Part shown: positions 35,013 through 44,036 of the stretch, piece by piece
Layout of the letters: each line of letters starts with the position of its first letter
Position numbering within the stretch: position 1 is the stretch's first letter
NCBI RefSeq assembly: GCF_007004665.1
Contig: NZ_ML660056.1
Location: 124,001 to 188,000, forward strand
Direction of reading: 5' to 3'
Source: Denitrobaculum tricleocarpae
GTDB taxonomy: Bacteria; Pseudomonadota; Alphaproteobacteria; Kiloniellales; Kiloniellaceae
Length of the DNA: 64,000 nt
Translations under genes and position numbers: made by a program
The notes under the pieces: generated by a model
What the model saw: only the letters and a program-made list of their open reading frames with translations
Databases searched by the model: none
What the model was told of the DNA's origin: nothing

Positions 35013-36206
35013 TCACAGGTTCTGGTTCAGCCATCCTTCCATGCGCGCGAGCGCTTCCAGAATGTTCTCGGTCGAGTTGGCGTAGGAGAGGCGGAGGTAG
35101 CCCTCACCGTTTCGGCCAAAGCTTGTACCCGCGATCGCGGCCACCCCGGCTTCCTCCAGCAGGGCGGTCTCCAGCTCTTTCGCGGACTTTCCGGTCGCCT
35201 GAATGTTGGGAAAGGCATAGAAGGCACCGCCGGGTTCCACGCAGGAGATTTTCGGCAGCTTGTTCAGCCCTTCGACGACGACGCGGCGCCGCGCATCGAA
35301 GGCTTCGCGCATTTCGTCGACTGCGTCCTGCGGCCCCTCCAGCGCCGCGATGCCCGCGTATTGCGCCGAGGCATTGACGCAGGAGTGGCTGTTGATTGCC
35401 AGGCGGGTCGCCAGGTCGACGAGCTTTTCGGGCCAAACCGCGTAACCCAGGCGCCAGCCGGTCATGGCGTAGGTTTTGCTCCAGCCATCCAGCATGATCA
35501 GTCGGTCGCGGATCTCGGGATAGGACAACAGGCTCACATGCTCGCGTCCGTCGTAGAGAAGCTGGCTGTAAATCTCGTCCGAGAGGATGGTGACATGCGG
35601 ATGGTCGCTCAGGCCCGCCACCAGTTTGTCCATTTCCGCTTTGGGCGTCACGCCGCCGGTCGGGTTTGCCGGACTGTTGAGGATCAGCAGCCGGGTCGCC
35701 GGCGTGATCCTGGAGAGCACATCCTGCGCCGAAAAGGAGAAGCCGTTTTCCTCGAGTAGAGGGATCGGGACGGCTTTGGCGCCGCTGAAGTTGATCGCCG
35801 ACTCATAGATCGGGAACCCGGGGTTAGGGTAGAGGATTTCCGTGCTTGGGTCGCCGAACATCATGATCGCGAAGAACATCGTGACCTTGCCGCCGGGGAC
35901 CACCACCACATGACCGGGATCGACCTGAAGCCCCAGGCGGCGGTCGATGTCCATGGCGACAGCCTCGCGCAGCTCAGGGATCCCGTTTGCGGGCGTGTAG
36001 CCATGATGGCCGTCGCGCAGGGCTTTGATCCCGGCCTCGACAATGTGATCCGGAGTCTGAAAGTCGGGTTGTCCGATACCCAGGTTGATCACCGATTTGC
36101 CACTCGCTTCCAGGGCCTTGGCACGTGCCAGAACTTCGAAGGCGCTCTCGGTGCCGAGCCTTTGCATGGCGGCGACGGGGACGGGGGCCGAAACGGACGT
36201 AGACAT
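35013..36206 (-). CDS. PLP-dependent aminotransferase class I/II (aspartate/branched type)
   Basis: The 397-residue fold-type I aminotransferase has the PLP Lys234 (GWSKTYAMTGWRLGYA), NSPANPTGG at 167-175, Asp200 (TILSDEIY) and a C-terminal Arg in LRLSYANS. It resembles the broad aspartate/alanine/aromatic aminotransferases of alphaproteobacteria. Its substrate cannot be inferred from this sequence. It is transcribed alone, with tRNA-His downstream in the opposite direction about 210 bp from its start. It is only moderately similar to the AruH-like enzyme at 13710. Confidence 0.9.
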   Translation of the reverse strand: MSTSVSAPVPVAAMQRLGTESAFEVLARAKALEASGKSVINLGIGQPDFQTPDHIVEAGIKALRDGHHGYTPANGIPELREAVAMDIDRRLGLQVDPGHVVVVPGGKVTMFFAIMMFGDPSTEILYPNPGFPIYESAINFSGAKAVPIPLLEENGFSFSAQDVLSRITPATRLLILNSPANPTGGVTPKAEMDKLVAGLSDHPHVTILSDEIYSQLLYDGREHVSLLSYPEIRDRLIMLDGWSKTYAMTGWRLGYAVWPEKLVDLATRLAINSHSCVNASAQYAGIAALEGPQDAVDEMREAFDARRRVVVEGLNKLPKISCVEPGGAFYAFPNIQATGKSAKELETALLEEAGVAAIAGTSFGRNGEGYLRLSYANSTENILEALARMEGWLNQNL

Positions 36207-36416
36207 GTTGTACTCCGGGATGACGGGAGGGGGTCGAAACTCGCTCTATTGCGGCGCAGACTACGACCGGGAGCTGACGCTCGACAAGTCCCGCCGTGAG
36301 TCCCGCCGCCGGTCTCGCCATAAGTCTCACCATGGTGCTTGACGGCGTCCGGGCGCAGAGTATAAACAACGCCATCCTGCAGCGAACAGTCCTGCTTCTG
36401 TCCGCTCCAGGTGATG

Positions 36417-36493
36417 GTGGCTGTAGCTCAGTTGGTTAGAGCGCCGGTTTGTGGTACCGGAGGTCGCGGGTTCAAGTCCCGTTAGCCACCCCA
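36417..36493 (+). tRNA. tRNA-His (anticodon GTG)
   Basis: The sequence folds into a full cloverleaf: acceptor arm GTGGCTG paired with TAGCCAC, D-arm AGCTCAGTTGGTTAGAGC, anticodon loop TTTGTGG with GTG, and T-arm GGGTTCAAGTCCC. The discriminator C (36490) pairs with the extra 5' G (36416) typical of tRNA-His, and the CCA end is encoded. Confidence 0.97.
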
Positions 36494-36698
36494 ATATTCC
36501 CTGAAATTCCAATCCCACCTCAATCCTGCGCGCGTGCCATGCGCAAGGGCCTCATTTTTCGCGCATTAACCAAATCAAGCGTTGCTTGCCGCGCTCTATG
36601 CCGTTCGTTATCGTCTTGCTGTGTCGTCGTTTTTGACCCAGCGAGTCGAAAACCCTTAGACCCTGTCCCGCTCGGGGCTCGAACAAGGTTGTAGTGCA

Positions 36699-38165
36699 AT
36701 GCGCCCGGTTCTCCCGCGTCCGATTTTGATGCTCCCGGTTCTCGAGCGTTCGGTTCTTCGGCGTTCGGTTCTTGGGCCATTCTCCCTTTGTGTCCTTGTC
36801 GCTTTCGTGTCGGTTGCGGGACTGCCTGCTCAACCGTTGCTCGCACAGTCAACCAGCGAGACGCCGACCAGCGAGACGCCGACCAGCGAGAGATCCGCAA
36901 GCCAAGCGAGCGTTGAGGACGGACTGGCCGCCTACAAAGCCGGACGGAACGCGGAGGCTGAAAAGATCTGGACTCCGCTCGCTGAAGCCGGAGATGCCGT
37001 CGCGCAATACAGTCTGGGCAAGCTTTACGAGACCGGCGCAAACGGCGCACCGGATTTCGAGGCGGCCGCGCGCTGGTACGCCCTGGCGGCGCAGCAGGAC
37101 ATGGCGGCCGCACAGAACAATCTTGGCCTGATGTATGCCCAGGGACGGGGCGTGCCGCGCGATCCGACGCGCGCTTCGCAGCTCTGGAGCCGCTCGGCCA
37201 ATGCCAGCAACCCCATGGCGCAGTACAATCTTGGCCTGGCTTACTTCCGTGGCGATGGTGTCGGTCAGGATCAGGTCGAGGCCGCCGTCTGGTTCCACCT
37301 GGCCGCTGACGCGGGTGTCGGCGAAGCCCAGTTCGCGCTCGGCCAGATGCACCGGCTGGGACTGGCTTTGCCGCAGGATGACCGCAGGGCGTTGAGTTGG
37401 TATCAGCGTGCCGCGAAGAAAGGGCACAAGGACGCCCAGGTGCAGGCGAAACGCCTGGAGGATCAGGGGATCGTCGCCGCAAACGCGCCCGATCCTGTCG
37501 CAGAAGCCGCCCGGCAAAAGCCGCAATCTGCCTCCGGTCAAGCCTCGAGCCAGGCCTCGAACCAGACACAGAGTGCGGCCCAAGCTGCACAGGAAGATCG
37601 CGGGACGAGCCTGGTGACCAAAGGAACAGCGCCTTCCCAGGCGCGCGCAGCCGCAGGCGGCAGCTCGGAGAGCGGTGGCCAGGGGTTCCAGCTTGAATCC
37701 AGATTGATCCGGCCTGAGGCTGGGACCGGCGCACGACCGGCCGCTTCTGCCTCTGGAACGGCTCCCGTCGTGCCTCCGGCACCTCCGCCCGCGGGAAGCC
37801 AGGTTGCGACCCTCCCTGAGAAGCCGGTCTCAAAAACACCTGCCCCAAAAACACCCGCAGCTGAAACGGCTGTTCCGGGCACGACCGCCGCACAAACCGC
37901 TAACACACAAGGAAGTGGCACGTTTCTGTGGCTTCTCTCCGCGCCGGACGAGCAGCAGGCCATGGATCTGCTCCGTGAAGCCGAGACGGACTATGCGGCC
38001 GTCCTCGATGGCCAGGATCTGACTCTCATGCCAGGCGGGCAGAGCGCGGAGCCGGCGTTCTACCGTCTCGTGGTAGCGGCCTCTTCCAGCGCCGAGGCAA
38101 CGGAAATCTGCGCGAGGATTCGCGAAATCAATGCCGACGCCTTCTGCGCGACATTGGTGCGCTAG
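36699..38165 (+). CDS. Sel1-repeat protein with C-terminal SPOR domain
   Basis: The up to 488-residue protein has a signal-type N-terminus, Sel1-like helical repeats (AEAGDAVAQYSLGKLYETG at about 94-112, then further copies to about 245), a long Ala/Pro/Ser-rich linker (about 255-400) and a terminal domain (about 405-488) that resembles a SPOR peptidoglycan-binding domain. Such architecture is found in envelope proteins acting at the septum or in periplasmic complexes (as in DedD- and EcnA-linked Sel1 proteins). The ATG at 36699 has weak upstream AAGG; an alternative ATG at 36729 (MLPVLERSVL) also leads into the signal peptide. Two short tandem duplications (36746-36775 and 36852-36881) lie in the 5' part and encode VLRRSVL-like and TSETP repeats. 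Confidence 0.8.
   Translation: MRPVLPRPILMLPVLERSVLRRSVLGPFSLCVLVAFVSVAGLPAQPLLAQSTSETPTSETPTSERSASQASVEDGLAAYKAGRNAEAEKIWTPLAEAGDAVAQYSLGKLYETGANGAPDFEAAARWYALAAQQDMAAAQNNLGLMYAQGRGVPRDPTRASQLWSRSANASNPMAQYNLGLAYFRGDGVGQDQVEAAVWFHLAADAGVGEAQFALGQMHRLGLALPQDDRRALSWYQRAAKKGHKDAQVQAKRLEDQGIVAANAPDPVAEAARQKPQSASGQASSQASNQTQSAAQAAQEDRGTSLVTKGTAPSQARAAAGGSSESGGQGFQLESRLIRPEAGTGARPAASASGTAPVVPPAPPPAGSQVATLPEKPVSKTPAPKTPAAETAVPGTTAAQTANTQGSGTFLWLLSAPDEQQAMDLLREAETDYAAVLDGQDLTLMPGGQSAEPAFYRLVVAASSSAEATEICARIREINADAFCATLVR
36746..36881. repeat. Two 15-bp tandem duplications inside the Sel1-SPOR gene
   Basis: GCGTTCGGTTCTTCG (36746-36760) is followed by a copy differing in one base (36761-36775). ACCAGCGAGACGCCG (36852-36866) is repeated exactly (36867-36881), giving the peptide TSETP twice. 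Both are multiples of 3 and keep the frame. Confidence 0.85.
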
Positions 38166-38269
38166 GAGCGTTTTCCAATCTAGCGTATTGAAAATACGAT
38201 GTTCTTGATGCTTCGCAATAGCGTGTGAAACTTCTGCAGTATGATGAAATTCGTGGCCTTGGGGACAAA

Positions 38270-39040
38270 ATGACTGGTCTGAAATCTGACATTGAAACCG
38301 GCGCGCCGCTGTTCGGCTGCTGGATCGAACTTTACTCCGCGTTTGCCACCGAGGTGGTCGTTCAGGCCGGTTATGATTTCCTGCTGGTCGATCTGGAGCA
38401 TGGGCCGGGGTCGGTGATGGATGCCGCGCTCCAGCTGCAGGTCGCCGCGGGCAGCGGATGTCACGGCATCTGCCGGGTGCCCAAGAACGACGACAGCTGG
38501 ATCAAGCGGGTGCTGGACGTCGGCTTCGACGGGGTCATGATCCCGGCGGTCGACAGCGTCGAGGATGCGCGGCGCGCCGTCGCTTCCTGCCGCTACCCGC
38601 CGGCCGGCAAGCGCGGCATGGCGGCGGCGATTGTCCGGGCAGCCCGCTATGGCCGGGACTGCTGGGACTATGTGGAAGCCGCCAACCGCGATGTTGTGGT
38701 GATCTGCCAGATCGAGTCGGCACAGGCGGTCGAGGCCGTCGAGGAGATCGCGCGGGTCGAGGGAGTGGACATGCTGTTCGTCGGTCCCGCCGACCTCTCG
38801 TCGGATATGGGGTACGTTGGCGAGGTCGATCATCCCGAGGTCATGAAGGCCATTACACGGGTCGAGCAGGCTGCGAAGGCGGCCGGTAAGCTGCTTGGTG
38901 CCATTCCGACGCCCGGACGAAGTACGCAGGAACTGAGAGAAGCCGGCTATGACATCATTGTGCCGGGTGCCGATACGATTTTGCTTCGTGACGCCGCCGA
39001 TGCTCAGGTCGCAAGCTTGAAGTCTGGTACAAGTTCCTGA
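38270..39040 (+). CDS. HpcH/HpaI-family aldolase/citrate lyase
   Basis: The roughly 256-residue TIM-barrel enzyme resembles class II 2-keto-3-deoxy aldolases (HpaI, GarL, RhmA). LLVDLEHGPG near the N-terminus, KRGMAAAIVRAARYG in the middle and QIESAQAVEAVEEIA and MLFVGPADLSSDMG towards the C-terminus carry the metal-binding Glu and Asp and the catalytic Arg/His of the family. It catalyses reversible cleavage of 2-oxo-4-hydroxy acids to pyruvate and an aldehyde; the exact substrate is unknown. The frame is open to 38225, but the ATG at 38270 has GGGGAC 6 bp upstream and gives the usual N-terminus. Confidence 0.88.
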   Translation: MTGLKSDIETGAPLFGCWIELYSAFATEVVVQAGYDFLLVDLEHGPGSVMDAALQLQVAAGSGCHGICRVPKNDDSWIKRVLDVGFDGVMIPAVDSVEDARRAVASCRYPPAGKRGMAAAIVRAARYGRDCWDYVEAANRDVVVICQIESAQAVEAVEEIARVEGVDMLFVGPADLSSDMGYVGEVDHPEVMKAITRVEQAAKAAGKLLGAIPTPGRSTQELREAGYDIIVPGADTILLRDAADAQVASLKSGTSS

Positions 39041-39093
39041 TTTTTATATAAGACCTCTCAGGTTTATCCTTGGTGGATAGAGGTGAGGATAAG

Positions 39094-40581
39094 GTGAAGG
39101 CGCATCATTCCGAGTTGATCAGCGTTTCCCAGATGTACAAGGCCGACGCCGCTGCAATGGCGGCGGGCATTTCCGGCACGACGCTGATGGAGAACGCCGG
39201 TCAGGCAATCTTCGATGCCATCGTCGCGCGCTGGAGCCCTTGCCCGGTTCTGGTGCTCTGCGGTCCGGGCAACAACGGAGGTGACGGTTTCGTCGTGGCC
39301 CGGCTTCTGAAGGCCGCGGGCTGGGCTGTGGAGTTGGCGCTGCTCGGCGAGGTCTCGCGTCTGACCGGAGACGCTGCCGTCCATGCGAAGGGCTGGCAGG
39401 GGCCGGTCAGTAGTTTTGACCCTCTGCTGGTCGACGGCAAAGCCCTGATCATTGATGCGGTCTTTGGCGCCGGCCTGTCGCGGCCTCTCGAGGGACGCGC
39501 GGCCATGGTGGTGCGCGCCGTGAACCGCGCGGTGGAGGAGGGGGCCGCCGAGGTGGTGGCCGTCGATGTTCCCAGCGGGATCTCCGGGGACAGCGGAACC
39601 GAGTTGGGAGATCTCTCGCTCAAAGCCAAGCTCACCGTGACCTTCTTTCGTCCAAAAATCGGGCACAAGCTGTTGCCTGGCCGGGATGCGGCCGGAGAAC
39701 TGGTCGTGGCCGATATCGGGATTCCGGATGATGTCCTGGCGGGCCTGAAGATTGCCTGTCATCTGAATAGTCCGTCAGTTTGGCACGGCCGCTTTCCGCG
39801 CCGGACGTCGGGCAGTCACAAATATACCGCCGGACATGCGTTGGTTTTCGGCGGGAGTGAGATGACGGGGGCGGCCCGGCTGGCGGCGCGGGCCGCGCTG
39901 CGTATCGGTGCGGGTCTGGTATCGGTCGCGGCCGCACCGAAGGCGCTGCAGATTTACGCACTCTCGTCCGCCAGTGTGATTACGCTGGCCAGCGAGTCAC
40001 TGCAGGATGCTGAGAACCTTCTGCGCGATCCGCGCAAGAATGCTGTTTTGATCGGTCCTGGCTTCGGACTTGGGCCGGAGCTGCGTGACCACGTCCTCAC
40101 GATCCTGCGGCGGCAGCGGGCCACGGTGCTGGATGCCGACGCCCTGGGTGTCTTTGGACCGGATCCCGAGAACCTTTTCAAAGCGATAGGCTCCAATGTG
40201 GTGCTGACGCCCCATGATGGAGAGTTCGGCCAGCTTTTTCCCGATATCAAAGGGGACAGGCTCACTCGGGCGCGGGCGGCGGCTGAGCGCAGCGGCGCAA
40301 TCGTGGTTTTAAAGGGTAGCGATAGCGTGATTGCGGCTCCTGACGGGGCTGCAATCATCAATGCCAATGCACCGGCACACCTGGCAACTGCCGGATCAGG
40401 CGACGTTCTTGCCGGCCTGATCACGGGACTCTTGGCGCAGGCGATGCCGCCCTTCGAGGCCGCCGCCGCAGCCGTCTGGCTGCATGGTGAATTAGGGAGC
40501 CGATTGGGAGTTGGATTGATCTCGGAAGACCTGCCCGAGGCTGTTCCGGGGGCGTTGAATTCGCTTTTTGCGCGTTTTTGA
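39094..40581 (+). CDS. nnr: Bifunctional NAD(P)H-hydrate epimerase / ADP-dependent dehydratase
   Basis: The roughly 495-residue protein is the fused NAD(P)HX repair enzyme. The N-terminal half (about 1-210, YjeF_N/NnrE) has GPGNNGGDGFVVARLL for epimerisation of damaged NAD(P)H hydrate; the C-terminal half (about 220-495, NnrD) is a ribokinase-like ADP-dependent dehydratase with GPGFGLGPE, VLKGSDSVI and NAPAHLATAGSGDVLAG, whose GSGD holds the catalytic Asp. It restores NADH/NADPH. The frame is open upstream of GTG 39094, but AGGTGAGGAT lies at a good distance before it and the preceding part has no family resemblance, so this GTG is chosen over TTG 39070. Confidence 0.94.
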   Translation: MKAHHSELISVSQMYKADAAAMAAGISGTTLMENAGQAIFDAIVARWSPCPVLVLCGPGNNGGDGFVVARLLKAAGWAVELALLGEVSRLTGDAAVHAKGWQGPVSSFDPLLVDGKALIIDAVFGAGLSRPLEGRAAMVVRAVNRAVEEGAAEVVAVDVPSGISGDSGTELGDLSLKAKLTVTFFRPKIGHKLLPGRDAAGELVVADIGIPDDVLAGLKIACHLNSPSVWHGRFPRRTSGSHKYTAGHALVFGGSEMTGAARLAARAALRIGAGLVSVAAAPKALQIYALSSASVITLASESLQDAENLLRDPRKNAVLIGPGFGLGPELRDHVLTILRRQRATVLDADALGVFGPDPENLFKAIGSNVVLTPHDGEFGQLFPDIKGDRLTRARAAAERSGAIVVLKGSDSVIAAPDGAAIINANAPAHLATAGSGDVLAGLITGLLAQAMPPFEAAAAAVWLHGELGSRLGVGLISEDLPEAVPGALNSLFARF

Positions 40582-40869
40582 CGGCTTTTCCCAGTCGCGA
40601 GGCTAGGGTTAATGCAAATTTTTTTCAAATCCGCTGCATTATTAAAAAGCGCTATGAATACAGAGTGTTAAGGCTTTTGGCTCGCGTGCTCTGATGGCTT
40701 TTTATCCTGCCCTCGAAAGCCGATTAATGTAGAAAAACCAAAGGCAGATGGCATTTAGCTTCTCTTTTAACTCAAGTTTAACAACTCTAGTGCGAAAGTG
40801 ATAAAAGAGTTTTTCTATAAACTCTGACACCGGCCAAGTAGATCGGCAACAACGTGATTGTGACTCAGG
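40582..40869. other. 288-bp AT-rich gap before the 83-residue gene
   Basis: This gap is AT-rich compared with its neighbours and contains a small stem AGAGTTT (40806-40812) with AAACTCT (40819-40825). It probably holds the nnr terminator region and the promoter of the 83-residue gene. No gene is evident. Confidence 0.4.
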
Positions 40870-41121
40870 ATGGGACAGTGGTTCAGAATTGACCGGGCGC
40901 GACCGGAAGTGAAGGCGGGAGCCGTCTTTCGCTGCCGTCTGCCGAGTCAGGTCGTCGAGACCGCCGAGGTCATCGAAGTCGGACCTGATGCAATGGGCAT
41001 CCAGCACGTTAAATACAACCTGGTTGTCGCAGGCGGCACTATTTCAAGTTTTGCCGAAATGCGGACCCTGGGTCTCGAGACCTTCGCCAACCGTTATAAC
41101 GAGCCTGTTCCCGCCACCTGA
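40870..41121 (+). CDS. Small conserved-looking protein of unknown function (83 residues)
   Basis: The protein begins MGQWFRIDRARPEVKAG and has a strand-rich middle (FRCRLPSQVVETAEVIEVG) and an AEMRTLGLETFANRY end. It has no signal peptide or membrane segment and few aromatic residues, so it is likely cytoplasmic. I recall similar short proteins in other Rhodospirillales but no named family. An AGG directly before the ATG is not a proper ribosome site, which leaves the start uncertain. It lies between nnr and tRNA-Leu. Confidence 0.55.
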   Translation: MGQWFRIDRARPEVKAGAVFRCRLPSQVVETAEVIEVGPDAMGIQHVKYNLVVAGGTISSFAEMRTLGLETFANRYNEPVPAT

Positions 41122-41360
41122 GTGAGTTTTCTCGTTTCTGGAAACATCGGGTGCGACTGCGCCGTTCATCGGTCACCAGTTATCCTGCCATCCGCTTCCA
41201 AAGTGTTCTGACCGCGCGATCACCGATCCGCGACGTTTCTTGGGCTTTTTCCCGAAAATCTGATGCAAAAAGGGCAAATGAAGGCTTCAAGGCGTTTCCT
41301 TGCCCTGAGCCTGTTGCACCCGGCGCGCCGATGTTATACACCGGCGCGTTCGCGCGTCTC

Positions 41361-41445
41361 GCGGGCGTGGCGGAATTGGTAGACGCACTGGTTTTAGGTA
41401 CCAGCGGAGAGATCCGTGGGGGTTCAAGTCCCTCCGCCCGCACCA
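41361..41445 (+). tRNA. tRNA-Leu (anticodon TAG)
   Basis: An 85-nt type II tRNA with acceptor GCGGGCG/CGCCCGC, D-arm, anticodon loop TTTTAGG with TAG, long variable arm (CGGAGAGATCCG), T-arm GGGGTTCAAGTCCCT and encoded CCA. The long extra arm and the A discriminator are typical for leucine tRNA. Confidence 0.97.
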
Positions 41446-41697
41446 CGCGATCGAACGGGAAAGATAAAGCAAGGCTTGCCGGGCCGATCGAAGACCTGCA
41501 TACCATGCTTCTTTCCTGACAGATCCAACCGCCTGCCTGCGGTTGAGGATGCTTCGCGGTTCGGTGCCGGCTGTATGATTCCCAATCTACCGGCGGAATC
41601 GAACCTTTTGAATGAACAGTTGTTGATCCGCCCGCCGGCCTTCACGCCGGTGTGAGCCGCGGATGACGAGGAAGACGCGAGAGAGGCCGAGCCGCCA

Positions 41698-43188
41698 ATG
41701 CAGGTTACGGAAACACTAGCCGAAGAGCTAAAGCGCGAGTTTACAGTTGTAATCCCCGCTACGGAAATTGACGAGAAGATCGACGGACGTCTCGAGGAGC
41801 TCAGCGGGCAGGTGAATCTGCCGGGCTTTCGGCCCGGTAAAGTCCCGATGTCGCTTCTCAAGCAACGTTTCGGTAAGTCGGTGCTGGGCGAAGTGCTGGA
41901 AAAGGCCGTCGCCGACAGCTCGAGCCAGACTCTGAGCGAGCGCAGCCTTCGCCCTGCGATGCAGCCGAAGATCGAGGTGACTTCGTTCGACGAAGGCAAG
42001 GATCTCGAATACACCATGTCCGTCGAGCTGCTTCCAGACGTCACACCGATGGACTTTGCGACCCTGGAAGTCGAGCGCGTCAAGGTGCAGGTGCCTGACC
42101 AGGAAGTGGACGAGGCTCTGGAACGCATTGCCGAATCTCACAAGACGTCAAAGCCGCTGGCCAAAGCCCGTAAGTCAAAATCGGGGGATGTGGTCGTGAT
42201 CGACTTTAAAGGGACGGTCGATGGCGAGGCTCTGCCCGGCATGGCGGCCGACGATCATCACCTTGAGCTCGGATCCAATCAGTTCATCCCGGGCTTTGAA
42301 GATCAACTCGTCGGCGTGAATGCCGACGACGACGTAGAAGTCAAAGTGACCTTCCCGGACGCTTACGGCAACGACAAGCTCGCGGGCCGGGAAGCCATCT
42401 TCGAGGTTAAGGTCAAGGCGATTGAAGAGTCTGTGCCGGCGGAGATCGACGACAAACTTGCGGAGTCTTTGGGCGCGGAGAACCTCGAGGGGCTGAAGTC
42501 GCGGGTGCGCGAGCAGATCGAGGGTGAATACGCCAAGGTCGCCCGCTCGCGCCTGAAGCGGGAACTGCTCGACAAGCTTGCGGACGGCCATGACTTTGCC
42601 GTGCCCGCGGGCATGGTTGACGTCGAGTTCGAGGGCATCTGGAAGCAGGTCGAGGAAGAGCGCCAGAAGGGTGAGCTCGATGATGAAGATGCCGGTAAAG
42701 ACGATGAAGAGTTGAAGGTCGAGTACCGGGCGATCTCGGAACGCCGTGTCCGTCTTGGTCTGCTGCTCTCTGAAGTCGGCAGCAGCAACAACATCGACGT
42801 GACCCAGGAAGAGGTGAACCGCGCGCTCTTCGCCGAGGCCCAGAATTATCCGGGCCAGGAGCAGCAGGTGCTGGAATATTACAAGAACACCCCCGAAGCT
42901 CTGGGCAACCTGCGGGCACCAATCTTCGAGGACAAGGTCATCGACTTCATCACGGACCTTGCCAAGGTCACCGAACGTGAATTGACGCCGGATGAGCTGC
43001 GCAAGGAATTCGAGGCCGAATCGGAAGCTGCCGAAGCCGCCGAATCCAAGCCGGCGGCAAAGAAAAAGCCGGCCAAGAAAACGCCTGCTAAAAAGGCGGC
43101 GGCTAAATCCGACGATAAAGCCGAAGCCAAGGCTCCTGCGAAGAAGGCGACAAAAAGCGCTAAATCCAAGAAAACCGCGAAGGAATAG
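41698..43188 (+). CDS. tig: Trigger factor with Lys/Ala-rich C-terminal tail
   Basis: The 496-residue ribosome-associated chaperone and peptidyl-prolyl isomerase has the N-terminal ribosome-binding domain (residues about 1-115, with the exit-tunnel signature GFRPGKVP at 43-50), an FKBP-like domain (about 160-245, VIDFKGTVDGEALPG...) and the C-terminal helical chaperone arms. Beyond the arms is a basic tail: of the last 46 residues 18 are Lys and 14 are Ala. Usual trigger factors have about 430-450 residues, so the tail is an addition; similar tails occur in other alphaproteobacterial trigger factors. The gene is the first of the tig-clpP-clpX-lon cluster, which links nascent-chain folding to proteolysis. 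Confidence 0.95.
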   Translation: MQVTETLAEELKREFTVVIPATEIDEKIDGRLEELSGQVNLPGFRPGKVPMSLLKQRFGKSVLGEVLEKAVADSSSQTLSERSLRPAMQPKIEVTSFDEGKDLEYTMSVELLPDVTPMDFATLEVERVKVQVPDQEVDEALERIAESHKTSKPLAKARKSKSGDVVVIDFKGTVDGEALPGMAADDHHLELGSNQFIPGFEDQLVGVNADDDVEVKVTFPDAYGNDKLAGREAIFEVKVKAIEESVPAEIDDKLAESLGAENLEGLKSRVREQIEGEYAKVARSRLKRELLDKLADGHDFAVPAGMVDVEFEGIWKQVEEERQKGELDDEDAGKDDEELKVEYRAISERRVRLGLLLSEVGSSNNIDVTQEEVNRALFAEAQNYPGQEQQVLEYYKNTPEALGNLRAPIFEDKVIDFITDLAKVTERELTPDELRKEFEAESEAAEAAESKPAAKKKPAKKTPAKKAAAKSDDKAEAKAPAKKATKSAKSKKTAKE

Positions 43189-43220
43189 CGGAACCTTAAG
43201 GATTGCTCGGTGATCCTGTC

Positions 43221-43249
43221 TTGGTTAATTGTGCGATCCGGCCTATATG
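43221..43249 (+). promoter_or_regulatory. Candidate sigma-70 type promoter of clpP
   Basis: TTGGTT (43221-43226) and TATATG (43244-43249) are separated by 17 bp and lie 122 bp before the clpP start. Matches to the consensus are partial, so this is only a candidate. Confidence 0.35.
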
Positions 43250-43272
43250 ACGTTGCGATGCGTTTTGAGAGA

Positions 43273-43317
43273 TCCGAACGGGGCGGCGATTCGAACGCCG
43301 ATAAGATCCCGTTCGGA
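43273..43317 (+). other. Two-arm stem-loop in the clpP leader
   Basis: TCCGAACGGG (43273-43282) pairs perfectly with CCCGTTCGGA (43308-43317), enclosing a second small stem GGCG...CGCC around ATTCGAA. It lies between tig and clpP, 54 bp before the clpP start, and lacks a U-run. It may be a leader structure of clpP mRNA or a weak stop of tig transcription. Confidence 0.6.
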
Positions 43318-43370
43318 CCTCGTTTGGACGGTTCGTACGTCGGATAAATGACAAGACTTAGGTGGCAGGA

Positions 43371-44021
43371 ATGAGTGACCCACGCGATATTGTAATGAAC
43401 ACCCTGGTGCCTATGGTGGTCGAGCAGACCAGCCGGGGCGAGCGCGCCTACGACATCTATTCGCGCCTTCTCAAGGAGCGGATTATCTTTTTGACCGGGC
43501 CGGTCCACGATGGTGTGGCGAGCCTGATTTGCGCTCAGCTCCTGTACCTCGAATCGGAAAACCCAACCAAAGACATCTCTTTCTATATTAACTCGCCGGG
43601 CGGTGTCGTAACAGCCGGCCTCGCCATGTACGATACCATGCAGTACATCCGGCCGCCGGTTTCCACCGTCTGTATCGGCCAGGCCTCGTCCGCTGGCTCG
43701 CTGCTGCTGATGGCCGGCGCTCCCGAGAAACGTTTCGCACTGCCGAATGCCAAAGTTATGGTCCACCAGCCTTCAGGCGGTTTCCAGGGGCAGGCCACGG
43801 ACATCGAGATCCATGCCCGCGAGATCATCAAGACCCGTGCCCGGCTCAATGAGCTCTATGCTCAGCACACGGGGCAGACGGTGGCCAAGATCGAAGAAGC
43901 CATGGAACGGGACAACTTTATGAGTGCCGAAGAAGCCAAGGATTTCGGCCTGATTGACCAGGTTGTCGAGAGCCGTCCCGACTCGAGCGCCGGTGACGGC
44001 GACTCAGGCGCTGGCAAATAG
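43371..44021 (+). CDS. clpP: ATP-dependent Clp protease proteolytic subunit
   Basis: The 216-residue serine protease forms the two-ring barrel of ClpXP and ClpAP. The triad is Ser107 ([13 protein letters not shown]), His132 (VHQPSGG) and Asp181 ([10 protein letters not shown]). The short C-terminal extension after the last helix is Ser/Asp/Gly-rich. The ATG at 43371 is preceded by AGGTGG at a good distance; an earlier in-frame start at 43362 is less likely. clpX follows 226 bp downstream and has its own candidate heat-shock promoter. Confidence 0.96.
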   Translation: MSDPRDIVMNTLVPMVVEQTSRGERAYDIYSRLLKERIIFLTGPVHDGVASLICAQLLYLESENPTKDISFYINSPGGVVTAGLAMYDTMQYIRPPVSTVCIGQASSAGSLLLMAGAPEKRFALPNAKVMVHQPSGGFQGQATDIEIHAREIIKTRARLNELYAQHTGQTVAKIEEAMERDNFMSAEEAKDFGLIDQVVESRPDSSAGDGDSGAGK

Positions 44022-44036
44022 TTGACGCCGCACTGG

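Noticed and set aside
36520-37893. Long minus-strand open frame opposite the Sel1-SPOR gene
   Set aside because: Low-complexity Arg/Pro-rich translation caused by the 15-bp repeats; the plus-strand frame shows recognised domains.
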